Shown here piece by piece: positions 45,332-56,900 of a stretch of DNA of 64,000 nucleotides. Source of the DNA: Hyphomicrobiales bacterium (lineage in GTDB: Bacteria > Pseudomonadota > Alphaproteobacteria > Rhizobiales > Rhizobiaceae); contig UCCA01000030.1 of the NCBI GenBank assembly GCA_900470805.1, positions 1 to 64,000 on the forward strand, written 5' to 3'. Positions within the stretch are counted from its first letter, which is position 1, and each line of letters begins with the position of its first letter. A program made the position numbers and the translations under genes. Under the pieces are notes generated by a model. That model saw only the letters and a program-made list of their open reading frames with translations, was not told the origin of the DNA and ran no database searches.

Positions 45332-47790
45332 CCAGCTCTCCAGATTTCCTTGGCGTACTGCCGGATCGTGCGATCCGACGAGAACCAGCCCATGCGGGCG
45401 GTGTTGTGAATGGTTTTTTCGTTCCAGCTGGCCTTGTCGTTCCAGAGGTCGTCGACTTCGCGCTGGGCCTGGGCGTAGGCGTCGAAATCGGCGGCGACCA
45501 TGAACCAGTCATGCGAATAGATGCCGTCGATCAGCTCCGCGTATCGGTTGCGGTCGTCGGGCGAGAAAACGCCGGAGCTGATGGCCGACAGAGCCTGCGA
45601 GAGCTCCGGCGAGCCTTCGATGATGGCGCGCGGATTGTGGCCGTCGGCGCGCAGGTTGGCGACTTCGTCGGCGCGCAGGCCGAAGATCTTGATGTTGTCG
45701 TCGCCGACATTGTCGCGCATCTCGACATTGGCGCCGTCGAGCGTGCCGATGGTCAGCGCGCCGTTGAGGCCGAACTTCATGTTGCCGGTGCCGGATGCTT
45801 CCATGCCGGCGGTCGAGATCTGCTCGGAGAGATCGGCGGCAGGCACCATGACCTCAGCCAGCGTGACGTTGTAGTTCGGCACGAACACGACCTTGAGCAG
45901 GCCGCGCACGGCCGGGTCGTTGTTGATGGTGCGCGCGACGTCGTTGATCAGCTTGATGATCAGCTTGGCGTTGTGATAGCTCGGCGCCGCCTTGCCGGCG
46001 AACAGCTTTACACGCGGCACCCAGTCCAGCTCCGGACGCGAGCGGATCTGGTCGTAGAGAGCGACGGCCTCGATGACGTTCAGCAACTGGCGCTTGTACT
46101 CGTGGATGCGCTTGATCTGGATGTCGAACATCGCCGACGGATCGATCTTCACGCCCATGCGTGACGCGACGAGATTGGCGAGCGCCACCTTGTTGGTGCG
46201 CTTCACGGCTGCGAACTTCTCCTGGAAGCTCGCATCGGTGGCGAACTTGTCGAGCGGCGTCAATTTTTCCGCATCGTCGAGGAAGTCGTCGCCGATCGCC
46301 TCGCGGATCAGGCCGGTCAGGCCCGGATTGCACTGCTGCAGCCAGCGGCGCGGGGTGATGCCGTTGGTCTTGTTGTTGATGCGGTCGGGATAGAGCTTGT
46401 GCAGGTCGGCGAAGACGGTGACCTTCATCAGGTCTGTGTGCAGCGCCGAGACGCCGTTGATCGAATGCGAGCCGACGAAGGCGAGGTTGCCCATGCGCAC
46501 CCGGCGATTGCCGCTTTCCTCGATCAGCGAGATCGAACGGATTTCGGTCTCCGAGAAGTTCTTGGTCTTGCGGGCCTCGAGCAGCACCTTGGCGTTGATC
46601 GCGTAGATGATCTGCATGTGGCGCGGCAGCAGGCGCTCGAACAGCGGCACCGCCCAGCTTTCCAGCGCCTCGGGCAGAAGCGTGTGGTTGGTGTAGGCGA
46701 TGGTGCCGCGCGTGATGTCCCAGGCTTGGTCGAAATCGAGCCCGTGGACGTCGCAGAGCAGGCGGATGAGCTCGGCGATGGAGACGGCAGGGTGGGTGTC
46801 GTTCAGCTGGATCGCCACCTTGTCGGGCAGCGAGGTGAAATCGTCATACTGCTGCAGGTGGCGGCGCAGGATGTCCTGCAGCGAGGCGGAGGAGAAGAAG
46901 AACTCCTGGCGCAGGCGCAGCTCCTGACCGGCCGGCGTGGCGTCGGCCGGGTAGAGGACGCGGGTGAGGCTTTCGGCCTTGTTGCTTTCGCGCAGCGCGC
47001 CGATGTGGTCGCCGGCGTTGAAGGCGTCGAGCAGGATCGGGTCGATCGGCTGGGCCGACCAGAGACGCAGCGTGTTGACGCGCTTGCCGCGCCAGCCGAC
47101 GACGGGGGTGTCGAAGGCGGCGGCGATGACGCGCTCGGCCGGCTTCCAGACATAGCGCGGTTCGCCATCGGCGCCGTTGGCGACGTCGACCGAGCCGCCG
47201 AAGCCGATTTCATAGGCGCTCTCGCGGCGCTCGAACTCCCAGGGGTTGCCGTGGGCGAGCCAGCTCTCCGGCAGCTCGACCTGCCAGCCGTCTGCCATCT
47301 GCTGGCGGAACAGGCCGTGGACATAGCGGATGCCGTAGCCGTAGGCGGGGACATCGACGGTCGCCATCGATTCCATGAAGCAGGCGGCGAGGCGGCCGAG
47401 ACCGCCGTTGCCAAGCGCCGCATCGGGCTCGAGGCCGGCGATGACGGAGACATCGACGCCGAGCGAAGCCAGCGCGTCGCGAACCTCTTCCATCAGGCCG
47501 AGATTGGACACGGCGTCGCGCATCAGGCGGCCGATGAGGAATTCAAGGGATAGATAATACACGCGCTTGGCGCCGGTGGCGTAGACCTTGCGGGTGCTCT
47601 CCATCCAGTTGTCGATGATGCGGTCGCGGACCACGAGGATGGTGGCGGTCAGCCAGTCGTGCGGCTTGGCGACCTTGGCATCCTTACCAATGCGATAGGT
47701 CAGGCGCTCGATGATTTCTTCTGCGAGTATTTCCGGCTTGGAACTGCGCGGTGCGGGAGAGGGGATGGTGGGCTTCGAAACGGTGGTCAT
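45328..47790 (-). CDS. glgP: Glycogen phosphorylase
   Basis: The 820-residue GT35 enzyme carries the PLP-lysine site in EASGTGNMKFGLNGALTIG near residue 670 and family motifs ALGNGGLGRLAACFMESMA near residue 125. It releases glucose-1-phosphate from glycogen by phosphorolysis. It is the first gene of the glg transcript and overlaps glgB by 4 bp. Full length for the bacterial enzyme. Confidence 0.95.
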
Positions 47791-48073
47791 CGTCAGTCCT
47801 CGCCAATTCTGGTTTTGTTTCAGTATGTTATACGTACTTCAATCGATTTACTCACGCACTATCGATGCAGTTTATGCACCGTTACTACGCAGTTGCAACA
47901 AGGGAAAATCAGCAAACGAAAAAATTGACGGAGGTGACGGCGGGATGACGGAAAGAACTTGATTTCAATCGGCTTTCTGATTTTGATAGACGCGATTTCC
48001 GTAACAACGAAAAGCCGCTCCGGTTTGTTCCGGAACGGCTTTTTTTGATTGGCGATCTGCTGCTGGCGCCCGC
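47791..48073. other. Intergenic region with terminator, upstream of glgP
   Basis: The part next to glgP (47790-47950) should hold its promoter. AGCCGCTCCGG at 48013-48023 pairs with TCCGGAACGGCT at about 48029-48040, with T-runs on both strands, forming a terminator for the vWA gene that ends at 48074. No small gene was found. Confidence 0.6.
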
Positions 48074-49285
48074 TCAGTTTGTCAGGCGGGTTACAGACTG
48101 TGTTGCCGTCTGGGCGATGCTGTCAAAGTCGTCGATCAGGTTTTCCATCGTCTCGGCCTCGAAGTAATTGCTGGTGGACGAGGCGCAGTATTTGAGCAGG
48201 CTTTTGCCCTTGTCGGGCGCCATGAATGCAACGGTGAACACGGTGATGCCAGCCGCCTTCGCAGCCTTGCAGGCATCGCGGACGTTCTGATCCTTGCCGC
48301 TATTCCAGTCCGAACTATTGCCGGTCATTTCACCGTCGGTCATAAGAACGATGTAGCGATCGGCATTCGTGTTCTTGTTTTTCGCGTGCTCGACGCTCTC
48401 GTTATCCTTGGCGTCGGTTGCCTTCTTGATGGTCGTCGTCGCCAACTCCATTGGCTCGGTCGCATCCGTACCGTCCTTCGCGGCCAAGGTCTTCACATAG
48501 TCTCTGCCGACAGACGTACCCCAGTTCATCGGGCTGACGCTGATGATCTTGTCACGGTAGTCCTTGAGCAGGCCGTTGTTGTAGGACATGACGCCCGTGC
48601 GAACCAGAACGTGCGTCGGGTCCGCGGCGTCGAGCGCATCGAACAGCTTTGCAGCCGCTGCCTTCAGCGCGTCGATCTTGATCACATAGGTTTTGCATTT
48701 TGTGCTTGGCTGGCCGTTGCTCTTCGTCTTGTAGACCGAGCACGTGCTGGTGTCGTAAGCCATCGAGCCGGACTGATCGAGCAGCAGTTCCATGGACAGG
48801 GCGCCCTTGGTCTGATCCGTACCACTGGCCGTCTGGCTCGAGGCGCCGATCGTCGTCGTCTTGAAGCCGGCTGCCTGTGCCAGGCCGCTCAGTTGCAGGG
48901 TATAGTTCGACGAGACGCTGACGCTGTAGCTGGTGGCGCTGCCGGATGTCGAAGTTGTGGCGGTTGCTGTGGTTGCATTCCGCAACGCCGTCGTGTCGCT
49001 TAGAAAATTCGCCATCTGACCGGCGAGGAAGTCCTTCGCGAAAGCCGATGCCCCTGATGTGGTGATCTTGCCGTCCGCCAAGGCCGATGCCGTGGCGAGG
49101 GCGGCGGAGTCAGCCGCGTCCTGCAGTTGCCGTTTCGACATCGTCGCATTGGAAACATCGATCGCCAAGGAAGCCGCGCCGATGGTCACTGGAAGCAGAA
49201 GCGCAGTCACCATCGCGAAGTTGCCGCCGCGATCGGTCGTCAGTCGGGAAATGCCATTCACTATGAAATGCCAGGTGCTCATCAT
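48074..49285 (-). CDS. TadG-like protein with von Willebrand factor A domain (paralogue)
   Basis: This protein of about 403 residues begins MMSTWHFIVNGISRLTTDRGGNFAMVTALLL, the TadG-like helix, followed by ATMSKRQLQDAADSAALATA. Residues about 160-400 form a vWA domain with the MIDAS motif LLDQSGSMA and a VLMTDGEMTG strand; it ends SVTRLTN. It is clearly related to the protein at 25100-26293. The start at 49285 (or 49282) follows GGTGAAC, a context shared with the next gene. A terminator follows its stop. Confidence 0.85.
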   Translation of the reverse strand: MMSTWHFIVNGISRLTTDRGGNFAMVTALLLPVTIGAASLAIDVSNATMSKRQLQDAADSAALATASALADGKITTSGASAFAKDFLAGQMANFLSDTTALRNATTATATTSTSGSATSYSVSVSSNYTLQLSGLAQAAGFKTTTIGASSQTASGTDQTKGALSMELLLDQSGSMAYDTSTCSVYKTKSNGQPSTKCKTYVIKIDALKAAAAKLFDALDAADPTHVLVRTGVMSYNNGLLKDYRDKIISVSPMNWGTSVGRDYVKTLAAKDGTDATEPMELATTTIKKATDAKDNESVEHAKNKNTNADRYIVLMTDGEMTGNSSDWNSGKDQNVRDACKAAKAAGITVFTVAFMAPDKGKSLLKYCASSTSNYFEAETMENLIDDFDSIAQTATQSVTRLTN

Positions 49286-49490
49286 GTTCACCATTGGTTG
49301 CTAATATTAATATGCGCATTCAATGGTTGAATGTGTTTAGGTTGCGCTTACAAAGTATCTGCAATTTTAACGAAATGGTGCTTTCCGGCACGCGGTTGAG
49401 ACACAATCGCCGTATCTGTTGCATTTCGGTGTCATCTGTCGCGCCGGGCAAGCGGTTTCCAACCGTATCGGGCATTGCGGGCAACGTTGA

Positions 49491-49523
49491 AAAGCCGCCC
49501 CGGATCGGTCCGGAGCGGCTTTT
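49491..49523 (-). terminator. Terminator after the TadG-like gene at 49547
   Basis: AAAAGCCGCCCCGG pairs with CCGGAGCGGCTTTT around a GATCGGT loop. It closely resembles the hairpin at 48010-48040 behind the adjacent paralogue, so the two gene-terminator units may be a tandem duplication. Confidence 0.75.
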
Positions 49524-49546
49524 GATCGGCCTCGAAATTGGATGGC

Positions 49547-50521
49547 CTACTGGGTCAGACGGACATAGTTGCCGTCGCTGCCGCTGCAATCGGCGCTGAC
49601 CGTGTAGAAGAAGTCCTGGGTGGGGCCGCCGCCGCCGTCTTCCCACGCGTGGCTCTGCTTGGCGGCGCAACCGAAGTAGGCTTCAAGCGGATAGGCCGTC
49701 CCCTTCTGGAGCTGCTTGCCATCGACATAGAGCGAGTCCATCTGGTTGGGATTGTCGGTGCGAAGCGTGCTGTCGTAGACCTTGCTTGACGTCTGGTTCG
49801 TGGCCGTACATTTAACGGTTCGATTGGGGGAGACCTCTTTTCCGGAGTATCCGGTTGGGCAGTAGTCCTTCTTGATCTCCATCTTCAGGATCAGCTTGGT
49901 GTAGTTGCCAAGATCGATGGTTCCCGTCGCCGGAACCATCGTCATGGTGCCCTTGCCGTCGTCGGCCAATGTCGTCGGCTGGTAGACGATGGTAGCCAAC
50001 GTCGTCTCGGCTGTGCTGCCGGGGCGCACGACCATAACGGAGATTTTCTTGTACCAGAAGCCCTTTGCGTAAGTCGGGTCGAAGGTGATGTTGGTTGGCT
50101 TGGCGGGCGCGATGGCACCCGCGCCGGCGGCGATCGCCACGGAATTGACGTTGGCGACCTTCATCAGCGACGTATCGACAGAAGCGTTCAGCGCGACCTT
50201 GAAGACGCGGCCATCGGCCGTCATCGTCGAGGTGACGTTGCCCGGCATCTGGGCCGAATAACCTTTTAGGAAATTCTTGGCGGCGGTGGTTGCCACGGAC
50301 AGGTTGGTGCCGTCGAAGATCTTCCCGCCTTCGAGCGCTGCGGCGTCGGCAATCTCCTGCAGGTGGGTGCGTTGCGACGCAGCGTAGGAGTAATCGACCG
50401 CCACGCCGGCGACGATCAGCAGCGGCGCCGCCAGCAGGGCCGTCATCATGGCGAAGTTGCCACCGCGATCATCCAGCAGGCTGGTGAATCTTGTTTTCAG
50501 AAATTGTACGGTGCGCATCAT
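49547..50521 (-). CDS. TadE/TadG-like protein without vWA domain
   Basis: The 324-residue protein begins MMRTVQFLKTRFTSLLDDRGGNFAMMTALLAAPLLIVAGVAVDYSYA, a TadE/TadG-like membrane helix, then SQRTHLQEIADAAAL as in the two vWA proteins. The rest is a beta-rich extracellular domain ending in CSGSDGNYVRLTQ with several cysteines, but no MIDAS motif. The start at 50521 (or 50518) follows GGTGAAC. It lies 261 bp upstream of the vWA gene. Role in pilus assembly is possible but no tad/cpa genes are near. Confidence 0.8.
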   Translation of the reverse strand: MMRTVQFLKTRFTSLLDDRGGNFAMMTALLAAPLLIVAGVAVDYSYAASQRTHLQEIADAAALEGGKIFDGTNLSVATTAAKNFLKGYSAQMPGNVTSTMTADGRVFKVALNASVDTSLMKVANVNSVAIAAGAGAIAPAKPTNITFDPTYAKGFWYKKISVMVVRPGSTAETTLATIVYQPTTLADDGKGTMTMVPATGTIDLGNYTKLILKMEIKKDYCPTGYSGKEVSPNRTVKCTATNQTSSKVYDSTLRTDNPNQMDSLYVDGKQLQKGTAYPLEAYFGCAAKQSHAWEDGGGGPTQDFFYTVSADCSGSDGNYVRLTQ

Positions 50522-50649
50522 GTTCACCTGCGTGGTTGCCCTAAACTGCAGGTATTGATGACCCATAATTATTTACGGGTATTGCATGCGCTCAGTCTAA
50601 TTTTAGCGAGTTGTCACTTTTTCACGCGCATTTGGCGCTGACGATCCCG

Positions 50650-51540
50650 TTATTGCTTCAGCGGGATGACATCGACCGCCTGAACGGTGCGCTGACCGCC
50701 ATAGCTTTTCAGCACGCCGATGACGGGCGCGACGTCGGAATAATCGCGGCCATAGGCGACGACGATGTGGTCGGTGCCGGCCGGAATGTTGTTGGTCGGG
50801 TCGAGCTCGACCCAGCCTGTCGTCTCGCCGCACCAGACGCGGACCCAGGCGTGCATGGCGTCGGCGCCCTCCAGCCGTTCCTTGCCGGGTGGCGGGATGG
50901 TGCGCAGGAAGCCGGAGACGTAGCCTGCCGGAATGCCGAGACTGCGCAGGGCGAGGATCATGATGTGGGAGAAATCCTGGCAGACGCCGCGCTTCAGCTT
51001 GAAGGCCTCGAGCGGGGTGGTGTCGACCGAGGTCGCATCCGGATCGTACTTGAAATCCTTGTGGATCGCGGCGCAGAGCGCGGTGGCGATCTCCAGCACG
51101 GTCAGCTTCGACTTGACGCTGCCCTTGGCGTAATCGGAGATCGCTGGGGTCTCGACGAGGCGCGGGCTGTTGCCGATGAAGTGGTGCGGCGAGCCGGGCT
51201 TCAGCGACCAGACGCCGGACAGTTCATCCGGCAAATCGGCAAGCACGGGGGAGAAGTCGGCTGATATCGAGTGGCTGTCGACCTGCACGCGGGCCTGCAT
51301 GCGGATATCCAGCGTCTCGTGATGGGCGCGCAGCATGAAGGAGGTGGCGGGATGCTCGAAGAAGTCGACGAAGTTCGACTGCTCGTCGGGCGTCGGCGAA
51401 ATCTTGATGGAGCCGGCGACGAGGCGCTGGCGATCGGGCAGCGACAGCGGCAGCAGCCGCATGATGTGGCGGGCGCCGGAGGCCGGTGAATCGTAGATGT
51501 AGCCCATGTGCAGCGACAGATCGTAAAGCACCGGCATCAT
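50650..51540 (-). CDS. Transglutaminase-like peptidase of the ATP-grasp/alpha-E operon
   Basis: The 296-residue protein has the N-terminal beta domain of bacterial transglutaminase-like proteins (residues 1-120) and a catalytic core with Cys in KRGVCQDFSHIMILALRSLG near residue 165 and His in DAMHAWVRVW near residue 225, followed by GWVELDPTNN. It probably cleaves or crosslinks peptides via a thiol. It is the last gene of a three-gene operon and overlaps the ATP-grasp gene by 4 bp. Confidence 0.88.
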   Translation of the reverse strand: MMPVLYDLSLHMGYIYDSPASGARHIMRLLPLSLPDRQRLVAGSIKISPTPDEQSNFVDFFEHPATSFMLRAHHETLDIRMQARVQVDSHSISADFSPVLADLPDELSGVWSLKPGSPHHFIGNSPRLVETPAISDYAKGSVKSKLTVLEIATALCAAIHKDFKYDPDATSVDTTPLEAFKLKRGVCQDFSHIMILALRSLGIPAGYVSGFLRTIPPPGKERLEGADAMHAWVRVWCGETTGWVELDPTNNIPAGTDHIVVAYGRDYSDVAPVIGVLKSYGGQRTVQAVDVIPLKQ

Positions 51541-53954
51541 CCCAGATAGGTTTGCGCGAGCAGGTCGGAGAGGTTCTCCAGCTCGCGTTCGAGGCTGCGG
51601 TAGGTCTCGTCGGTCATCGTCTCCGGCGTCATCACCGCGAGGCCGGAGCGCAGGCGCATGGCTTCGCGGTAGAAGGGCGACATTTGGCCGTTGCTCAGCG
51701 CATTCGGCAGCTGCTCGACCTCGCGCAGGATCTCGTTCATCTGGAACAGGATGGAGCGCGGGTTGAGCGGGTCGAGCGCCAGGAGGTCGGTGACCGTCAG
51801 GCGCGCGGTGTTGACGTTGTAGCGGCGGCGATGGGTCATGACGCTGTCGCCGATCTCCAGCAGCATGTCGAGCGCGCCATCAGGCGACTCGGGGCCGGAC
51901 ATGTGGCCGAGCAGGCGGGTCATGTGCAGCGCGCGCTCGATATGGCGGCCGAGCGACAGGAAGCGCCAGCCGGTGAAGCGGTACATGTTTTCGTGGACCA
52001 GACCGGCAAAGCCCGCCAGCTTGCGCAGCAGGATGGTCATCGCATGGCTGGCGTCGTCGCCCGGCGAAATCGTCGCGTGGAAGCGGCGGGCCGTCTTGGC
52101 GAGATCGGTCAGCGCCAGCCAGCCGTCGGGCGAGAAGCGGTCGCGGATGTTGCTGGCGGAATAGACGGCGCTGTCGATGTTGCGCAGCAGCGTGTCCGGC
52201 ACCGCGTCCTCGGTGTCGATATCGACATTGCCGAGATAGTCGCTGACGTCGGCCAAGAGCGGCTGGCTCGGGTCGGCGGCCTCGGCGAAGCGGGCGTGCC
52301 AAGCGCGCAGGATGCGCAGCGCCCCTTCGGCGCGCTCGATGTAGCGGCCGAGCCAGAAGAGGTTGTCGGCGGCGCGGCTTGGCAGGCTGCCCGGCATGTT
52401 GCGGGTGAAGCTTGCCTCGGTGGGAAGCAACGTGTGGCGCTCGACCGGCTTGTCGGAAACGATCCAGACGTCGGCGGCGGCACCGCCCGACTGCATGGCG
52501 ATCGCCGCGACGTCGTCGCCGGAGCCGATGCGGGCAAAGCCGCCGGGCATGATCTGCCAGCCGGTCTTGGTGCGGGCGGCGAAGACGCGCAGGCTCATCG
52601 GCCGCGGCACGAGCTTGCCGTTCACCCACGTCGGCGTGGTCGATAGCGTCACGGCTTCCTGGCCGACCAGCTTGGCACCGTCGGTCTCCAGCCATTCGCC
52701 GATCGAATCCTTGGCGGACGCGCGCAGCGCCGAGCCGAGCACGGATTCGCCGTTGTCGTCGAAGAAGGGCGCGCGCGAATAGGCCGGGCCAATCACCATC
52801 TTCTCGATGTTGGAGGCCACATGGGCGCGTTCGCTCTGCTGGCCGCACCACCAGGTGGCGATCGACGGGAGTTTGAGATCCTCGCCGAACAGTTCGCGGC
52901 AGATGGTCGGCATGAAGGCGAGAAGGGCGCGGGTCTCGATGACGCCGGAACCCAGCGCATTGACGATGGTGACGGTTTCGGCGCGCAATGCTTCCACCAG
53001 TCCGGGGGTACCGATGTGGGAATTCTGGTTGAGCTCGAGCGGATCGGCATAGGCGGAATCGAGGCGGCGCCAGAGCACGGTGATCGGCTTCAGGCCGGAG
53101 ACGGTGCGCACCATCACCTTGCCGTTGACGACGGTAAGGTCCTCGCCCTCGAGCAGCATGAAGCCGAGGTAGCGGGCGATATAGGCGTGTTCGTAATATG
53201 TCTCGTTGGCGGGGCCGGGCGTCAGAACGGCGATGCGGTCGTCGCCACTGTGCTTCATGCCCTGCAGCGCATCGCGGAAGGCGCCGAAGAAGGAGGCGAG
53301 GCGGTGCACCGGGGTTTCGGCGAAGACGTCGGAGAAGGCGCGGGTGGTGGCGACGCGGTTTTCCAGCGCGAAGCCGGCGCCAGATGGCGCCTGGGTGCGG
53401 TCGGCGAGCACCCACCAGTTGCCATCCGGACCGCGGCCGATCTCGAAGGCGCAGAAGTGCAGGTAGTGGCCACCGGCGGGCGTGATGCCGGCCAGCGGGC
53501 GCTGGAATTCGGGGTTGGCGGCGATCAGCGCCGGCGGCAGGACGCCGTCTTCGACCAGCTTGTTCTCGCCGTAGATGTCGGCGACGATCGCCTCGAGCAG
53601 GTCGGCGCGCTGCACCAGACCGGCCGACAGTGTTTCCCACTCGCGCTCGTCGATCAGCACCGGGATGTGCGACAACGGCCAGGAGCGCTCGGCACTGCCG
53701 GTGCTGCCGTAGGCGCGGTAGAAGACGCCGGCGTCGCGCAGATAGCGGTCGGCGCGGGCAAAGCGCTCGGTCAGGTCCTTTTCCGGCATGCTGCTCAGAT
53801 GGGCGATGAAGTTCTGCCAGACGGGGCGGATGGCGCCATTGGCATCGACCATCTCGTCGGCGACGCCTGATGGCGGCCTATAGCCAAGCGCCGCGTCGTT
53901 GCCGATGCGGGGCTTGGTCGTCTGCCGCAGCTCTCTTGCCGATTTCCTGGCCAT
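51537..53954 (-). CDS. Circularly permuted ATP-grasp / alpha-E fusion protein
   Basis: The 805-residue protein fuses two normally separate parts. Residues about 1-500 are the circularly permuted ATP-grasp (DUF404/DUF407 type), predicted to make peptide or amide bonds with ATP. Residues from about 515 to 805 form the alpha-E (DUF403) helical domain, starting LPSRAADNLFWLGRYIERAEG. These families occur together with transglutaminases in bacterial operons predicted to synthesise and process an unknown peptide product. It overlaps the downstream gene by 4 bp and lies 22 bp after the DUF2126 gene. Confidence 0.88.
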   Translation of the reverse strand: MARKSARELRQTTKPRIGNDAALGYRPPSGVADEMVDANGAIRPVWQNFIAHLSSMPEKDLTERFARADRYLRDAGVFYRAYGSTGSAERSWPLSHIPVLIDEREWETLSAGLVQRADLLEAIVADIYGENKLVEDGVLPPALIAANPEFQRPLAGITPAGGHYLHFCAFEIGRGPDGNWWVLADRTQAPSGAGFALENRVATTRAFSDVFAETPVHRLASFFGAFRDALQGMKHSGDDRIAVLTPGPANETYYEHAYIARYLGFMLLEGEDLTVVNGKVMVRTVSGLKPITVLWRRLDSAYADPLELNQNSHIGTPGLVEALRAETVTIVNALGSGVIETRALLAFMPTICRELFGEDLKLPSIATWWCGQQSERAHVASNIEKMVIGPAYSRAPFFDDNGESVLGSALRASAKDSIGEWLETDGAKLVGQEAVTLSTTPTWVNGKLVPRPMSLRVFAARTKTGWQIMPGGFARIGSGDDVAAIAMQSGGAAADVWIVSDKPVERHTLLPTEASFTRNMPGSLPSRAADNLFWLGRYIERAEGALRILRAWHARFAEAADPSQPLLADVSDYLGNVDIDTEDAVPDTLLRNIDSAVYSASNIRDRFSPDGWLALTDLAKTARRFHATISPGDDASHAMTILLRKLAGFAGLVHENMYRFTGWRFLSLGRHIERALHMTRLLGHMSGPESPDGALDMLLEIGDSVMTHRRRYNVNTARLTVTDLLALDPLNPRSILFQMNEILREVEQLPNALSNGQMSPFYREAMRLRSGLAVMTPETMTDETYRSLERELENLSDLLAQTYLG

Positions 53955-53976
53955 GAAGTCCCAAGTCTTGCGTCGT

Positions 53977-56900
53977 TCAAATTCCGGCTGGACGCCTGAG
54001 ATCCAGCGTCAGCGGAAACTCGGGCGATCCGGTTTCGACCTGCGGGATATAGCCGCCTGCCGTGTGGCCCCATGGTTCGAATCGCGCCAGGCGCCTGGCT
54101 TCCGCTTCGTTTCCATTGACCGGGAAGGTGTCATAGCTACGCCCGCCCGGATGGGCAACATGATAGATGCAGCCGCCGATCGAGCGCTTCGACCATGTAT
54201 CATAAATGTCGAAGGTCAGCGGCGTGTTGACCGGCAAGAGCGGGTGCAATCCCGACGCCGGCTGCCAGGCCTTGAAGCGGACGCCGGCGACGGAAACGCC
54301 TGCGGTTCCTGTTGGCGTCAGCGGCACGGTGCGGCCGTTGCAGGTGACGGTGTAGCGCTGCGCATTGCCGGTTTCGAGGCGGACTTGCAAGCGCTCGACA
54401 GACGAGTCGACATAGCGCACGGTGCCGCCGACGGCTCCTTCCTCGCCCATGACATTCCACGGTTCCAGCGCCTGGCGCAGCTCCAGCTTGGAGCCCTCGT
54501 ATTCGACCTCGCCGCAGAAGGGGAAGCGGAATTCGAGCTGGGCCTTGAACCATTCGGGGCTGACGTCGAAGCCGTTCTGCCGGAGGTCGGCGAGCACGTC
54601 CAGAAAGTCCTGCCAGACGAAATGCGGCAGCATGAAGCGGTCGTGGAGCGTCGTGCCCCAGCGGACGAACTTACCATCGGCCGGGTTCTGCCAGAAGCGG
54701 GCGATGAGCGCGCGCACCATCAGCTGCTGGGCGAGCGACATGCGGGCATTCGGCGGCATCTCGAAGCCGCGGAACTCGACGAGGCCGAGGCGGCCGGTGG
54801 GGCCGTCGGGCGAAAATAGCTTGTCGATGCAGATTTCGGCGCGATGGGTGTTGCCGGTCACGTCGATCAGCGTGTTGCGGAACAGGCGGTCGGTAATCCA
54901 TGGCAGCGGCGTTGGGCCATGGCCGGGCGCGGGGATCTGGGCGAGTGCCGTCTCCAGTTCGTAGAGGCTGTCGTGGCGGGCTTCGTCGATGCGCGGCGCC
55001 TGGCTGGTCGGGCCGATGAACATGCCTGAAAACATGTAGGAGAGCGCGGGGTGGCGCTGCCAGTGCAGCACCAGGCTCTTCAACAGGTCGGGCCGGCGCA
55101 GGAAGGGGCTGTCGCCGGGGTTGGCGCCGCCGACGACGACGTGGTTGCCACCGCCGGTGCCGGTGTGGCGGCCGTCGATCATGAACTTGTCGGCGCCGAG
55201 GCGGGTCTGGCGGGCCTCTTCATAGACCGTGGTGGTGATGTCGACGCAGTCCTGCCAGTTGGAGGCCGGATGGATGTTGACCTCGATGACGCCGGGGTCG
55301 GGGGCGACGCGGATGACGTTGATGCGCTCGTCCTGCGGCGGAGAGTAGCCTTCGATATGGACGGGCAGGCCGATTTCGGCGGCGGCATTCTCGGCGGCGG
55401 CGATCAGCTCGAGATAGTCCTCGATGCGCTCGACCGGCGGCATGAAGACGCAGAGCCTGCCGTCGCGCGGCTCGACCGAGATGGCGGTGCGCACGGCGCC
55501 GCCGATCTCGCCAACGGTCTGCTCGACGCGGGCCTGGCTGCTGTCGTCGCTCTGGCGCGACGCCTCGGGCATGGCGCGGCCGGCGGGCACGAAGACCTCG
55601 GGCAGGGGCGAGCGCGGGATCGAGGGGTCGGCGGGGTGGATGTAGGGGAAGCGGGCCGGTGGCACGTAGGGCAGGGTGCCGAGCGGCAGGCGGTAGCCGA
55701 CGGGGCTGTCGCCGGGAACGAGGAAGATCTTGCCGCGGCGGGTCTTCCACTTCTCGCTGATCCAGCGCTGGTCCGAAGCTTTGGCGTTCCAGGCCTGCAC
55801 CGGCAGGATATAGCCGGTCGGCGTCGTCAGGCCGCGCTCGAAGACGCGGGCGATGCGGCTGCGCTCTTCCGGGTCGGTCAGCTTGGAGTTGGACGGATCG
55901 ACATTCTCCGGCAGGCTGCCTTCCTTGATGATCCATTCGGCCGGGTCCTCATAGGCCGGCAGCACCATGTCAGGCTCGATCGCCAGTTCCCTGGCAATGG
56001 CGTTCAAGAGGTTGGAGGCGTCTTCGGCCTTGGCGCCGGTCTCCTTGCCTTCGCCGGCGATCAGCTGCGGGTTCTGCCAGATCGGCTTGCCGTCCTTGCG
56101 CCAGTAAAGCGAGAAGGTCCAGCGGGGCAGGCTTTCGCCGGGATACCACTTGCCCTGGCCGTAATGCAGGAAGCCGCCGGGGGCGAAGCGTTCGCGCAGC
56201 TTGCGGATCAGCTCATCGGCCTTTTCGCGTTTGGTCGGGCCGACGGCGGCGGTGTTCCATTCCTCGGATTCGAAATCGTCGATCGAGACGAAGGTCGGCT
56301 CGCCGCCCATGGTGAGGCGCACGTCGCCTGCTTGGAGGATATCATCGACCTTGCGGCCGAGCGCGTCGAGTTCGTCCCAACTGTCGTCGGAAAACGGCTT
56401 GGTGATGCGCGGATGCTCGGCGACGCGCGACACCGTCATGGCGAAGTCGAATTCTGTGTTGGCCTGGCCGAAGATGGCGCCGGAGATCGGGGCGGCGTTG
56501 CGATAGTGGGGGGTGGCGGCGAGCGGAATGTGGCTTTCGCCGGTCAAGAGGCCGGAGGTCGGGTCGAGGCCGACCCAACCGGCGCCGGGGAGGTAGACCT
56601 CGCACCAGGCATGCAGGTCGGTGAAATCGACTTCGGTGCCGGACGGGCCGTCGAGCGCCTTGAGGTCGGGCGTCAGCTGGATGAGATAGCCGGAGACGAA
56701 GCGTGCGGCGAGCCCGAGATTGCGGAGGATCTCGACCAGCAGCCAGCTTGAGTCGCGACAGGAGCCGAGCGCCAGCTTCAGCGTCTCCTCCGGCGTCTGG
56801 ACGCCGGGCTCCATGCGGATGACGTACTCGATGTCTTCCTTCAGCCGGGCATTGAGGCCGACGATGAAATCGATGGTGCGCACGGGGGTGCGGTCGATGC

